Assembly: GCA_002689655.1 (NCBI GenBank)
Contig: NZHC01000108.1
Coordinates: 51,713-95,321 of the forward strand
Origin: Rhodopirellula sp.
GTDB lineage: Bacteria; Planctomycetota; Planctomycetia; Pirellulales; Pirellulaceae
Length of the DNA: 43,609 nucleotides
Direction of reading: 5' to 3'
Shown here piece after piece: positions 8,910 to 18,503 of this stretch. The notes beneath the pieces were generated by a model that was not told the origin of the DNA, ran no database searches, and saw only the letters and a program-made list of their open reading frames with translations. Position numbers and translations under genes: made by a program. Numbering within the stretch: the stretch's first letter is position 1; each line of letters starts with the position of its first letter.

Positions 8910-9287
8910 ATTAGGGGATCCGGCTAACTCAGGCGACTCTTAACTTCAAAGCTTTTGCCACTGTTGTAATCTCAGTCGCTCACGAACAGAAGGTAGGTTG
9001 GGCCGGAAGCGTGTCCCAAATCAAAAATGCGAATTAAACGGTGATCAGTAAAATGCCCGCGAGATCCTACTCGTCGGCCTCGTTACTAGTGGCTGGGCAG
9101 GACGCATGCCTTGCATGGGCTTCACGATGGGACCCGCGTTGCAGGCTTTGTCAGCTGCAGTGATCGAAGTGGGGCGGAAATGCTTGCTTTTCGCGGAAAT
9201 GATCTTGCGACGTGAGCGACTTGCCCGCGACAATGCGCATTCGCCCGGTGACGCATTTTTTCGTGACTCTTACGTGACTGACCCAAA
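8910..9287. other. Divergent intergenic region, 378 bp
   Basis: This gap separates the minus-strand LarA-like gene from the plus-strand HEAT gene and must hold both promoters. A direct repeat CGTGACT occurs at 9262-9268 and 9273-9279, 11 bp apart, just upstream of the HEAT gene start. I see no convincing gene or RNA. Confidence 0.4.
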
Positions 9288-10694
9288 ATGGAATTTGGTG
9301 ATCTGTCGGAAAATCCCTTTTCGCGCGTAGCACGCAAGCAAAAAAACACGCGACGCCGTTCCTTGGTTCGAGCGTTTCAGGTATTCGTTTTAGTAACCAT
9401 CGCAACTGGTGGAATCCTTGTTCTGGCAAATCAGAGCAAGCGTTGGCTAGCTGAGCGTTTATTGGTTGACTTTGATGGTCTTGCGGCTGGTCAAAAGATT
9501 GACCGCTTGGGGCAGCTCGCCGACTTAGGAGCTTTTAGTGTCGAACCGCTCGCCAATAGTATGGCTGACGAAGATCCTGGAGTAGCCAGGGCTGGTTATG
9601 AGTTGTTACGAGCCGCTCAAAATAATTGGACGGTATTACCACTTGCCGATGAGTTGTCCCGCCACGAATTGTTGATCGAAGCAGTGAAGGGTATCGCCAT
9701 AGATCTGCCAGACCATCGTACCGGTTGGGGCACGAGCTTGATGCAACAAACCTTGCTGTTTGCTTCAGAGCACCCGGGTAGCTCGGGGGATCTTCCTGAG
9801 CGTGCATCCAAGGCCATTAACCTGTTAACGCTTTCGGGGCGTCCCACGCATACCAATGACTTGGGTGAGAGAGACGCATTTGGACGACTGGATGTGCAGG
9901 CCGGACCATTGCCAGTCGACGGGATCCAATCCGTTGACGAGTGGACGACTTGGCCCCCAAGCCACGCCGTTACCCGAAATGTCAGCGGGGGGATCGCGGG
10001 GGATGCGCCAGACATGATCGCGGGGGCAATTTCGGGTGGCTCTTTCGGGCACGCTGAATCAACACTCTCAATCGATAATCGTTCAACCGCTGGCAGGTCC
10101 GCGAGCGTGCCAACAGTCTATAAGTCTGGCGCAAGCAGATTGCAGTTGGTTGGCAGTGATGAAGTAGTGCAACTTGCAGATATTGCTGATAGCACCATGG
10201 TTGATTCTGTGGACCGCGGAGATGCTCTTGAGGTTGGAAGGAATGTTGGTTGGGTCGATGGAAGCAATTCCCCGGTGATCAATGCAAATGCACAGGTCGG
10301 CTTACTTGATTCTCCCGTGGGCACGTTTGATGATGCGTCCGTGATGTGTTGGCTAGGGAGTCCGCATGCAGCACTTCGAGAGAAGGCAAAGTTGGAGCTT
10401 GTTTCCAGAGGTTTTGATGGCACCGCGATCGCAATCGCAACGCGTATTTTCACCGGTAACGTCAACCAGAGACTCGAGTTGGTGGAAGCTTTAACAGGTA
10501 CGAGTGTGCTCGATCCGCGTCCGTGGCTGTTGTTGTTGCTGCAAGACTCGGATCGTGATGTGAGATTGCGAGCGGTCTCCATTTTGGGGAGCATGGACGA
10601 TCCCGCGATCGCTGGACGTCTGCAGACGCAACTAGGTGACGAGCGTGACCCAGCAGTCGCGTCCCGAATTCGCCGTGTGTTGAATCTCCGGTAA
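9288..10694 (+). CDS. Membrane-anchored HEAT-repeat protein, function unknown
   Basis: The 468-residue protein has a basic N-terminus (RKQKNTRRR) followed by one hydrophobic helix at about residues 26-46, so it is probably anchored in the inner membrane with the rest outside. After the anchor come helical HEAT-like units, roughly residues 55-180. A long Ser/Asp/Gly-rich low-complexity linker (about 200-345) follows, then two or three clearer HEAT units at the C-terminus (WLLLLLQDSDRDVRLRAVSIL is typical). The ATG at 9288 is the first sensible start. The gene is convergent with a moxR gene. No enzymatic motif is visible; a scaffold role is inference. Confidence 0.75.
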   Translation: MEFGDLSENPFSRVARKQKNTRRRSLVRAFQVFVLVTIATGGILVLANQSKRWLAERLLVDFDGLAAGQKIDRLGQLADLGAFSVEPLANSMADEDPGVARAGYELLRAAQNNWTVLPLADELSRHELLIEAVKGIAIDLPDHRTGWGTSLMQQTLLFASEHPGSSGDLPERASKAINLLTLSGRPTHTNDLGERDAFGRLDVQAGPLPVDGIQSVDEWTTWPPSHAVTRNVSGGIAGDAPDMIAGAISGGSFGHAESTLSIDNRSTAGRSASVPTVYKSGASRLQLVGSDEVVQLADIADSTMVDSVDRGDALEVGRNVGWVDGSNSPVINANAQVGLLDSPVGTFDDASVMCWLGSPHAALREKAKLELVSRGFDGTAIAIATRIFTGNVNQRLELVEALTGTSVLDPRPWLLLLLQDSDRDVRLRAVSILGSMDDPAIAGRLQTQLGDERDPAVASRIRRVLNLR

Positions 10695-10703
10695 GGAGGC
10701 AAC

Positions 10704-10746
10704 CTTGCTGAACGCGCCGCGGTTCATCACGGGGCAAGTGGTTTTC
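10704..10746 (+). terminator. Terminator-like stem-loop after the HEAT gene
   Basis: CTTGC (10704-10708) and TGAAC (10709-10713) pair with GTTCA (10722-10726) and GCAAG (10734-10738), followed by TGGTTTTCTC. The stem has a one-sided bulge. It lies 10 nt after the stop codon, in the 74-bp convergent gap. Confidence 0.4.
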
Positions 10747-10768
10747 TCAGTTCGCAGGCAGCGCAGGC

Positions 10769-11797
10769 TTACAGCACTTTGGCGGGTGCCACTGCCTGCT
10801 CTTTGACTAACCGGGTAATCAGGTCATCAACAGTGATCCCGTCCGCTTCTGCTGCAAAGGTGGGGACGATTCTATGTCGCAGGACAGGGTGAGCTAACGT
10901 TTCAACATCGTCGATGGTGACGTGCGATCTTCCTTGCAGCAGCGCGCGTGCTTTTGCTGCCAATACCAATTGTTGACTTGCGCGGGGTCCGGGGCCCCAT
11001 TCTATCAGTTCTTTCGCCCATCCTTTGCATTGTTCATCCGCCGGACGCACTGCACGGACGGCGTCAAGAACCCAGTCTTTCACATGAGGTGGCAGAGGGA
11101 CTCTTCGGACGGTCCGTTGGAACTGGATAATTTCGTCACCCGAGACCACTGCTTCGACAGAGCTATTGAAGGTGGATGTGGTGCGATCGACGATTTCACC
11201 TTCTTGATCACGAGTGGGATAGTCCACGACCACATGGAACAGGAACCGGTCTCGCTGTGCCTCCGGAAGCGGATACGTCCCTTCCTGTTCGATCGGGTTT
11301 TGGGTGGCAAGGACGAAGAAGGGTTCATCCAAAGTGTAGGTATGTCCGGCTGCGGTGACCGCATGTTCCTGCATCGCCTCGAGTAATGCCGCTTGCGTCT
11401 TTGGGGGTGTTCGATTGATCTCGTCCGCTAGCAGCATCTGGGTGAACACGGGTCCACGCTCGAAGACGAAATTCCGCCGTCCCGTGTCTGGATCTTCCTG
11501 AATGATCTCGGTGCCGGTGATATCGCCTGGCATTAGGTCAGGGGTGAATTGTATTCGTCGGAACGAAAGGTCCATGGAGTCTGCGAGCGTGTGGACCATC
11601 AGTGTTTTGGCGAGTCCTGGAACACCTTCAAGCAGGCAGTGTCCGCGAGCCAGAATTGCGATCAGCAATTGCTCGATGACCGCGTCCTGTCCAACGACGA
11701 CTCTTCCTACCTGTTCGCGAATCTTCTCGCAGGCGGTGACCAAGGCGGTGGCATCGGCGGGGTCATTCTGAGATTCAATGGGAGGCGGCTGGACCAA
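10769..11797 (-). CDS. MoxR-family AAA+ ATPase (first copy)
   Basis: AAA+ ATPase of the MoxR group (342 aa), thought to act as a chaperone that matures or inserts cofactors into partner complexes. Walker A-like GVPGLAKT, Walker B LLADEINR, the sensor 1 region [21 protein letters not shown] and [10 protein letters not shown] near the C-terminus are all present. The start appears to be TTG at 11795-11797, since an in-frame stop lies about 50 bp upstream and no nearby ATG precedes the conserved region. Unlike the second copy at 17.5-18.5 kb, it has no DUF58 or transglutaminase partner beside it. It is divergent from the FHA kinase gene, 160 bp away. Confidence 0.92.
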   Translation of the reverse strand: MVQPPPIESQNDPADATALVTACEKIREQVGRVVVGQDAVIEQLLIAILARGHCLLEGVPGLAKTLMVHTLADSMDLSFRRIQFTPDLMPGDITGTEIIQEDPDTGRRNFVFERGPVFTQMLLADEINRTPPKTQAALLEAMQEHAVTAAGHTYTLDEPFFVLATQNPIEQEGTYPLPEAQRDRFLFHVVVDYPTRDQEGEIVDRTTSTFNSSVEAVVSGDEIIQFQRTVRRVPLPPHVKDWVLDAVRAVRPADEQCKGWAKELIEWGPGPRASQQLVLAAKARALLQGRSHVTIDDVETLAHPVLRHRIVPTFAAEADGITVDDLITRLVKEQAVAPAKVL

Positions 11798-11957
11798 AGC
11801 AAAACCTGTTGACTGGCGGGATACGGATAGGAATGATGCAAGACGTTATATTATGACTCGTTCGTGCCGGCTCGCCACCTGTCTGACTCAGGTTGGGGGG
11901 GCGTATGTTGTTAAACGGCCGTTTTTATCGTTGTTCACGATTGTTTGCGGGATTCTC

Positions 11958-13703
11958 ATGCCGTCACTGTTTGTCGTTCGCGGTCGGGATCAGGGCCGTC
12001 ATTTTCAACTCTCGCAGTCCGTTCTGCGGTTGGGGCGGGAAGCTGGCAGTGATATCCAGTTGTTTGATTCTGAAGCTTCCAGGATGCATGCCGAGGTTCG
12101 TGTGCAACAGGATGGCACCTGGGAACTGCTTGATTTGAACAGCAGCAATGGGACTCGTGTCAACGGTGACGTCGTTTCCACGCATGTCCTGCGGAGTGGT
12201 GATCGCGTTGAAATTGGGGAAACGCTGATGATTTTCACAGGCGCTGGCCAGCCCAATGAAATGGATGCTGCTCATGGGATCGATATCGTTCTGAAGAGTC
12301 AGGAAGATGGCAGCAGAATCGTTTCCTCTCTATCAAGCGCTGGTGCTGATTCGCAACTGATTCCTGGGCCATCCAGCGAGTCCGAAACTGATCGTTCGCT
12401 GGAGGTCATGTACCTCACGGCGATTGCTGTAGGGCGGACTGACGATCTGAATGAGCTGCTAAATCGTATTTTGACACTCGTGTTCGACTGGGTTGAGGCC
12501 GATCGTGGCTGTGTCATGTTGCGTGATCCGGATACACGTTTGCTGCAGCCCGCAGCGCGGTGTGATCGAGCAGGACTTGAGGCAAAAGATCGCCGCATTT
12601 CGATTAGCCACACCATTCTTGATTTTGTGTTAGAGAAAAAAGAGGGTGTGCGAACGAGCAACGCCAGAGACGACTCGAGGTTCGATGCTGCAGCGTCAAT
12701 TGTGCAGGCTGGGGTGCGGGAGGCGTTGTGTGTTCCGTTGCAGGGCCGCTATGACATCGTCGGGGCGATTTATGTTGACACCTACACCTCACCGGGAAAG
12801 CTCGTTGAATCTGGGCATCAGTTGAAGTTTACAGACGATCATCTGCGTTTGATCACAGCCATTGGACATCAAGCTGCCTTGGCGATCGAAGATACGTTCT
12901 ACTATTCTGCGCTCGTCCAAAGCGAACGATTGGCTGCTATGGGGCAAACGATTGCAACACTCTCGCATCACGTGAAAAATATCCTGCAGGGAATTCGCGG
13001 TGGAAGTTATTTGATCGAAGCCGGATTAAAACGTGACGATACGGATGCAGTCCGCAAAGGATGGGGGATCGTCGATCGGAATCAGGATCGAATCTCAAAT
13101 CTAGTGATGGACATGCTTACCTTCTCCAAAGAACGTGAGCCTGAGTTGGTGAAGGCAGACTTGAATGAAACGGTACGCGATGTCGTGGAGTTGATGCAAA
13201 CGCGAGCTGGGGAGATGAATGTGCTTCTTGGGCAGCATCTTGATGAGTCGATTCCCGAAGCTGAATTTGACCAGGACGGGATGCATCGCGCTCTTCTTAA
13301 TTTGTTGACCAATGCAATTGATGCCACATCTGTCGTCTCAAACCGTGAAGATCGAGGTGAGGAGGATGTGGATCAGGGGGACGCAGAAAGTGAAACACAA
13401 CAGGGAAAAGTATTCGTCAGTACGTCATACGATACTTTGGAAGGTTGGATTGTCGATGTGGTTGACAATGGACCAGGAGTCGCAGCGGAAGACCGTGACA
13501 AGATTTTCTCAATGTTTGAATCTCGAAAAGGAATGCGTGGCACAGGGCTTGGGTTACCAGTGAGTGCCAAGATCATGCGTGAGCATGGTGGAGCAATTGA
13601 GGTGCTTGACGGTGAGCATGGGGCGGGGATTTGTTTTCGCTTGAAGCTGCCGCCTGGCAGGCCCCCGACGTCTGACCTGTCAGCATTTGATACTTTTGTT
13701 TAG
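11958..13703 (+). CDS. FHA-GAF sensor histidine kinase
   Basis: Soluble signalling kinase of 582 residues. An FHA phosphothreonine-binding domain fills residues 1-95, with GREAGSD, SRMHAEV and SSNGTRVNG as key motifs. A GAF domain spans about 148-320. The dimerisation/phosphoacceptor helix has LSHHVKNIL, with His337 the likely phosphorylation site, and the ATPase domain has the N box LLNLLTNAIDA, VDNGPGV and GTGLGLPVSAKI. An acidic Glu/Asp-rich insertion (about 460-480) interrupts the ATPase domain. The frame is open upstream to 11778, but that would overlap moxR; the ATG at 11958 starts directly on the FHA domain. No transmembrane segment and no adjacent response regulator are seen. Confidence 0.9.
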   Translation: MPSLFVVRGRDQGRHFQLSQSVLRLGREAGSDIQLFDSEASRMHAEVRVQQDGTWELLDLNSSNGTRVNGDVVSTHVLRSGDRVEIGETLMIFTGAGQPNEMDAAHGIDIVLKSQEDGSRIVSSLSSAGADSQLIPGPSSESETDRSLEVMYLTAIAVGRTDDLNELLNRILTLVFDWVEADRGCVMLRDPDTRLLQPAARCDRAGLEAKDRRISISHTILDFVLEKKEGVRTSNARDDSRFDAAASIVQAGVREALCVPLQGRYDIVGAIYVDTYTSPGKLVESGHQLKFTDDHLRLITAIGHQAALAIEDTFYYSALVQSERLAAMGQTIATLSHHVKNILQGIRGGSYLIEAGLKRDDTDAVRKGWGIVDRNQDRISNLVMDMLTFSKEREPELVKADLNETVRDVVELMQTRAGEMNVLLGQHLDESIPEAEFDQDGMHRALLNLLTNAIDATSVVSNREDRGEEDVDQGDAESETQQGKVFVSTSYDTLEGWIVDVVDNGPGVAAEDRDKIFSMFESRKGMRGTGLGLPVSAKIMREHGGAIEVLDGEHGAGICFRLKLPPGRPPTSDLSAFDTFV

Positions 13704-13799
13704 TTGATCCGCGTTTCTGGTGACCTGAGGTTGCGAGGTGCAGTCCGTGCCAGAATGACTCACGCGTGATAGGATACCGTCAGGCCGGTTAGGCGAAAT

Positions 13800-13824
13800 C
13801 GAGCTGATTTGAAACATCAGCTCG
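13800..13824. terminator. Strong hairpin between convergent genes
   Basis: CGAGCTGAT (13800-13808) and ATCAGCTCG (13816-13824) form a perfect 9-bp stem with a 7-nt loop. It sits between the kinase gene and the convergent transglutaminase gene, so it could stop transcription from both sides. U-tracts are short (ATTT on the minus side). Confidence 0.5.
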
Positions 13825-13899
13825 CATGTTGAATCCAGACGCAATAGCGCAGCGCACTCGTGTTGCTTTTTGGCATCCTGATGTGCCACACACGCGTCT

Positions 13900-13954
13900 T
13901 CTGAGCGTGCTCTGAGCGTGTTCGGAGCGTGCTCGGAGCGTGCTCGGAGTTCAG
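13900..13954. repeat. 11-bp tandem repeat, about five copies
   Basis: Units TCTGAGCGTGC, TCTGAGCGTGT, TCGGAGCGTGC, TCGGAGCGTGC and a degenerate fifth copy run from 13900 to 13954. The last copy overlaps the transglutaminase stop codon at 13951-13953, so the array mostly lies just downstream of that gene. Confidence 0.85.
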
Positions 13955-16086
13955 GTAAACGGAGCAGGACGCATTCCTTGATATCTTGCACTCGCGAACT
14001 GGCGGTACCAGGTTGGTAATGCTTGAAGAAGCTGGGTTTCAGTTTCGCCTAAACGCTGATCTTCAGAATGATGGAAGGCCTCGATACGATCAGCGAACTG
14101 ATTGAGTGTTTCGCTGCGCCCCCGAACCAGTTCGTGCTTCTTGCATTTGCGGTCTGCCTGTTTCAACATCCGGCGGCAAGCAATATCCATGTCATGCTCT
14201 TCACCACGATTTGGACGTAAGAACTTGGTCCAAAGTAGAAACACGGCAACACAAAACAGTGGCAACTGGGCAACCCGGAATAATATGTTCAGTGGATCTG
14301 TGACCCGGATAGACAGTAGCCAACCGATCGCCCGTCCGAGGACAGTGTCGCCGTAGTCATCGCCTCCGCCGTAAAAAACGTCAAAAAGTCCATCGCTGTC
14401 AATGGATTGGTCATTACTGCTGATGGTCAGGTATTGTCTTCCTGGCGTTGACTCAACCGCGACCCAGCGTTGGGCCCTGTCATCGTACGCCTCGACCCAC
14501 GCGTGGGCGTCGAGGTTGCGAGCCAGCCACCTCTCGGTGTCTGAATTGTACTCGTCTACGACATATCCGGTTACATAACGCGCTGGCACACCGAGGCTTC
14601 GAAGCAGAAGAACGGTGGATGTTGCGAAATATTCACAATGGGCTGGGTGACTTGTTTCAAGAAAATTGACGATAGGATCATAACCCCGCCGGCGTTCGGG
14701 TAGGTCGAGTGAATACTCGTAGTTATCCCGGAAGTAACTACTGACAGCTACGGTTTTCTCATCAAAAGTCTGCAGGCTCCCCCATCGCTGCGATGAGTAA
14801 TCCTGGAGGAATTGTTCCATCGTTGGCGGTAAGTCGAGTAGGAATCTCGCACGCTCCGCGGACATTGCTTCTTGGGTGGGTTGAGAGCTGGCAACTGCAA
14901 CGTAGGGTTTGGACATGTCCACTCCCAGGCGTATAATGCCATGTGGGTTGAGTGTCAGTTCATTGCTCTTTGCTTCTATCCAACTTGTAGCCTGAGGGAG
15001 GAAAACTGCCGTTCCCTTCATGGGATCATTGTGAATCTCCAGCTCCACCGTTGGCCCGTTTGGCTGCTCAAGAAGAAAGGTGCTCAGTTTTAGTGGCTGG
15101 TTGTCTGCCATCGATTCACGCGACGAAGTTTTTGAGGGGGCGATGTCACGGTCGCGCATTTCTGGGTCACTGGTGGCCAAGATAAAATCGGTCTGGACCG
15201 TCTGCCATTGTCGGCGACGGTAGGTATCAAAGGCATTTCCCCTCAAGTAGCCCGGCACTGGTTCAGAATAAACCCTCAAAGCGATCTCTTGCGGATTCTT
15301 TATGATCACTTTTCGAACAGACCCAAGTGTGCTGCCTCGCACATACCGAGTACCACCGATGATCTGATCGTTACTGGACAGATTGATTGAAACCTGTAGT
15401 TGTTTCTGCAATTTCTGCTGGATCGTGGGCAGCACGGCTTGGGTACTCCTGGCAACGACGCTGGTTGCCATGAGTAGCAAAGACAGGGTCAACAGAACGA
15501 GCAGAGGTGTCAGCGATAGATGGGCTTTGGCGACGGGTGGGGTGACCATGGCCGAACTGGTCGGCTTCGCCGTTGGTCTACCTAGAAGGAGGTGCGACGC
15601 AAGGCAGAAACCGGCGCACGTTGCCAGCGCTACCGTGGTTTGGGCAGCCTGCGAAGTGCTCGCACCGCCAGCAAATACGCAGAGAGTGATCATTAGTAAC
15701 CCGATTGGAAGCATCAGGTGATGTCCACGAAGCGGCCGGGCGATCCATATAAATAGCGATACAATCACGCATCCGTGTGCGCAAATGTCCAGGGTCGTTT
15801 GAACCCAACCCTGTTGTAACCGGATCTCGGCGGTTGCCCGCCATATCCCACATGCTGCCAACGCGGCGGCCAAGGTTGCGATGAAGAAAAACCAATTGAG
15901 TCCAGAGGTGAACACATTTTGCTTGTAAGGTTCGCGCTGCCGTAGGTTCCAACCTCTGGCGGATGCGAACAGATTCGCGACCAACGCCGCCGCCACGATA
16001 GGAACGGCTGAGCGAAACGTTGAGCCTACAAACATCGCTTGAACGATAAGCAGGAACGCGATCGTACGGGTGGCATACGGAGCCAT
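13951..16086 (-). CDS. Membrane transglutaminase-like protein (TgpA / DUF3488 type)
   Basis: A 711-residue inner-membrane protein. Several hydrophobic helices occupy the first 220 residues. A periplasmic region of about 350 residues holds the transglutaminase core: HPAHCEYFATS with Cys484, DAHAWVEAY with His528, and WVAVESTPG where the third triad residue is Glu545 instead of the usual Asp. One further helix lies near residues 600-620, followed by a cytoplasmic tail with a DUF4129-like helical segment. The gene follows DUF58 by 87 bp in a moxR-DUF58-transglutaminase operon. The substrate is unknown; peptide-bond hydrolysis or cross-linking of an envelope protein is inferred from the family. 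Confidence 0.9.
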   Translation of the reverse strand: MAPYATRTIAFLLIVQAMFVGSTFRSAVPIVAAALVANLFASARGWNLRQREPYKQNVFTSGLNWFFFIATLAAALAACGIWRATAEIRLQQGWVQTTLDICAHGCVIVSLFIWIARPLRGHHLMLPIGLLMITLCVFAGGASTSQAAQTTVALATCAGFCLASHLLLGRPTAKPTSSAMVTPPVAKAHLSLTPLLVLLTLSLLLMATSVVARSTQAVLPTIQQKLQKQLQVSINLSSNDQIIGGTRYVRGSTLGSVRKVIIKNPQEIALRVYSEPVPGYLRGNAFDTYRRRQWQTVQTDFILATSDPEMRDRDIAPSKTSSRESMADNQPLKLSTFLLEQPNGPTVELEIHNDPMKGTAVFLPQATSWIEAKSNELTLNPHGIIRLGVDMSKPYVAVASSQPTQEAMSAERARFLLDLPPTMEQFLQDYSSQRWGSLQTFDEKTVAVSSYFRDNYEYSLDLPERRRGYDPIVNFLETSHPAHCEYFATSTVLLLRSLGVPARYVTGYVVDEYNSDTERWLARNLDAHAWVEAYDDRAQRWVAVESTPGRQYLTISSNDQSIDSDGLFDVFYGGGDDYGDTVLGRAIGWLLSIRVTDPLNILFRVAQLPLFCVAVFLLWTKFLRPNRGEEHDMDIACRRMLKQADRKCKKHELVRGRSETLNQFADRIEAFHHSEDQRLGETETQLLQALPTWYRQFASARYQGMRPAPFT

Positions 16087-16173
16087 GTTCGCCTTTCGAT
16101 GGGTGGTCGCTGGGTTAGCGGCGTAGTGTTGGCTGCGGTGTCTATCGCAGCGGGGATAGATTTTGGGTCGTAT

Positions 16174-17526
16174 TTAGACGGCTTCGGCTTGCGGTGGTGA
16201 AACGTTGCGCGGCGCGGGTGTTCCACGATTTGCGCTGGCATGCTGGGGACCATCGGTTCTCATCACTGTGCAAGAAGCGAGCGTCCGTGTGCTGAGGTCA
16301 GGGAGTCTGCGGGTGGTAAGCACGAGGATTGGGGAACGTCCAGCAATTTCCACTGCGGTGCTGAGTTGCTGGTCGGCTGTCTCGGTTGCGATGGGTCCGG
16401 CTGCGGCCAATTTGATCAGCATCGATTCGATGTCGGTATCGGAGAGAAATGTTGGTGATGCTTCGCCTTGATTCTTCCCTGCGTCGGAATTCAGCAGCGT
16501 GTCATCATTGAGGGATCCCTCCGTGACAAAGAGTGCAAGCTTGACAGTCTGCTTGCCTAAATCGTGAATGGCTGTAGCAGCCAAAGACAACATTTGCTCA
16601 AAAGCAGGGTAAGTGCCGTCTTCAGTAGGACGGGTTTGTTTCTCGAGTGCCGTATCGATGATCAAGAAGACGTGCTGAATCGAAGGTGACTGGAACTCTC
16701 GGACAATGGGGATTCCAAGTCTCGCCCACGAAGGAAAATCCCACCTTCTTACGGACATCCCAGGCTCGTACTCGCGACTTCCGGTGTAGTCGAGTTGGTC
16801 TCCCGACAGGAGTTTGTGGGACCAACCCCCAAGATTGTTCAAAAGACCTTTCGTATGTTCATCATCACCCGTCAGTGGTGGAGGTGTGATTGGCATTGAT
16901 AGCGTTGATGGAGTGTCAACACTCGATTCGAAAAGGTGAAATGGGAAACTTCCCTGGACGACCGTATTGGGAAGTGTTTGTATTCCTCGGCGGTAGTATG
17001 TTAAGACGGCAGTGTGGGTGGCTGAATCACCGGCTCGGAGGAACAGATTTTGTTGCGGACTCTGTTGCACAGAGTAGCCGGGCAGAAATTGACGACGACG
17101 GAAAAGCCAGCGTCTACGCGGCAAAGTCGGGGGAGAAAACGCAAAGCCAAAGTCGAGAGCGGGCAGCGTGCTTCGATTTTGTGCGTGAATAGTCACCTGA
17201 AAAGGTTGGCCCTGCGGAGCAGAGTTGGGAACAGAAAACTGCGTTTCCAAAGAGGGCAGCGTGAGAAAGTGGATTAAACATCCCGCGGTCAGCATCCCAA
17301 CACACGCAGCAAACAGACCCTGCCAAGGAAATCCCCAAATGATATTTAGAGTCACAATCGCAAAGAGCAGAGCACTGACGGATGCCGGTGTCATGGCTTG
17401 GCGTATCGCCAAGAAAGCCCGTAAAGGAGCGACGAGAACAGCGTAAGTTATTTGCGCGAGCTGGACCATGAAGTTGGGTGGGTAAATGTGGGGCGTATGG
17501 TCTCGCGAATTGCCGCCGGATTTCAC
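16174..17526 (-). CDS. DUF58 domain protein of the MoxR operon
   Basis: A 450-residue membrane protein. Two hydrophobic helices lie at about residues 45-85. A beta-rich region follows, and then the DUF58 signature in the form YTGSREYEPGMSVRRWDFPSWARLG at about residues 242-266, leading into a von Willebrand A-like domain (HVFLIIDTALEK). The annotated start is GTG at 17524-17526, overlapping the moxR stop by 4 bp, which implies translational coupling; an ATG at 17467-17469 would give a protein 19 residues shorter. DUF58 proteins usually work with the adjacent MoxR ATPase; the client complex is unknown. Confidence 0.9.
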   Translation of the reverse strand: MKSGGNSRDHTPHIYPPNFMVQLAQITYAVLVAPLRAFLAIRQAMTPASVSALLFAIVTLNIIWGFPWQGLFAACVGMLTAGCLIHFLTLPSLETQFSVPNSAPQGQPFQVTIHAQNRSTLPALDFGFAFSPPTLPRRRWLFRRRQFLPGYSVQQSPQQNLFLRAGDSATHTAVLTYYRRGIQTLPNTVVQGSFPFHLFESSVDTPSTLSMPITPPPLTGDDEHTKGLLNNLGGWSHKLLSGDQLDYTGSREYEPGMSVRRWDFPSWARLGIPIVREFQSPSIQHVFLIIDTALEKQTRPTEDGTYPAFEQMLSLAATAIHDLGKQTVKLALFVTEGSLNDDTLLNSDAGKNQGEASPTFLSDTDIESMLIKLAAAGPIATETADQQLSTAVEIAGRSPILVLTTRRLPDLSTRTLASCTVMRTDGPQHASANRGTPAPRNVSPPQAEAV

Positions 17527-18503
17527 ACGGGTACCTCTGTCGCTTGAATAATGTCGCGCAGAATATGTGTTGCGTCGTCAGAGCTGATGCCGCTGCTTCG
17601 CAGTGAAATGCGATGGGACATCACATCCACTGCTAAAGCCTGGACGTCGTCCGGGAGCACATACTGACGACCTTGGAGCACAGCTCGTGCTTGTGCGGCC
17701 CGCAGAAGCATCTTTGAGCCGCGAGGGCTACAGCCAATTCGTACACGTGTGTCCCTGCGCGTCGCGTTGACAAGTGTCACGATGTAAGTCGCAACTTTTT
17801 TGTTGACTTCCACATGGCGGACTAGCTGCTGCAATGCGACCAAGGTTTGCTTTTTCATAAGCGGAGCGAGTGAGAAGTCAGGCTCATCGATAGAGCGATC
17901 AAGCAATAGCTCAACCTCACTCTCCGCATCTGGGTAATTCATGGAGAGACGGAAAAGAAAACGGTCAAGTTGCGATTCGGGGAGTGGATAGGTACCTTCG
18001 AATCCACTGGGGTTTTGGGTGGCGATTACCAAAAAGGGTTGGTTCAACGCGTGGCGTGTCGCATCGATGGTGACTTGTGCTTCCGCCATTGCTTCGAGCA
18101 ATGCGCTTTGTGTGCGAGGTGAAGCTCGGTTGATCTCATCTGCAATCAGTAGATCGCAGAAGATTGGTCCTGGACGAAATTCGAACGTCCCGGTTGCCGG
18201 TTGAAAAATGGAGCTACCAAGAATGTCAGCGGGTAGAAGATCGGGCGTGCACTGAATTCGTTGAAAATCAAGATCCAGTAAGCTCGCAAGTGACTTCGCC
18301 AATGTTGTTTTGCCGACCCCTGGTACGTCTTCCAGGAGGACCGATCCCTCAGCAAGCAGGGCGGTCAACAACGAATCGATCACCTCCGTTTTTCCACGGA
18401 TGACATTCTGCAATGCATCACGAACCTGCGAAATCTGTGTTAGGGCCTCCCCTGTCGTATCAGACTTAGGCGTGGTGGTTGATTCGCTGTTTTGTATTGA
18501 CAT
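17523..18503 (-). CDS. MoxR-family AAA+ ATPase (second copy, operon leader)
   Basis: AAA+ ATPase of 326 residues that heads the moxR-DUF58-transglutaminase operon. Walker A is GVGKTT within LEDVPGVGKTTLAKSLA, Walker B is DLLIADEINRA, and [22 protein letters not shown] is the MoxR sensor region. A C-terminal lid carries GCSPRGSKMLLRAAQARA. The ATG start at 18501-18503 is clear. It differs from the copy at 10.8-11.8 kb in length and sequence, so the two are old paralogues rather than a recent duplication. Confidence 0.94.
   Translation of the reverse strand: MSIQNSESTTTPKSDTTGEALTQISQVRDALQNVIRGKTEVIDSLLTALLAEGSVLLEDVPGVGKTTLAKSLASLLDLDFQRIQCTPDLLPADILGSSIFQPATGTFEFRPGPIFCDLLIADEINRASPRTQSALLEAMAEAQVTIDATRHALNQPFLVIATQNPSGFEGTYPLPESQLDRFLFRLSMNYPDAESEVELLLDRSIDEPDFSLAPLMKKQTLVALQQLVRHVEVNKKVATYIVTLVNATRRDTRVRIGCSPRGSKMLLRAAQARAVLQGRQYVLPDDVQALAVDVMSHRISLRSSGISSDDATHILRDIIQATEVPV

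Noticed and set aside
11778-11957. 60-residue extension of the FHA kinase
   Set aside because: It overlaps the start of the divergent moxR gene and adds nothing conserved; the ATG at 11958 begins directly on the FHA domain.
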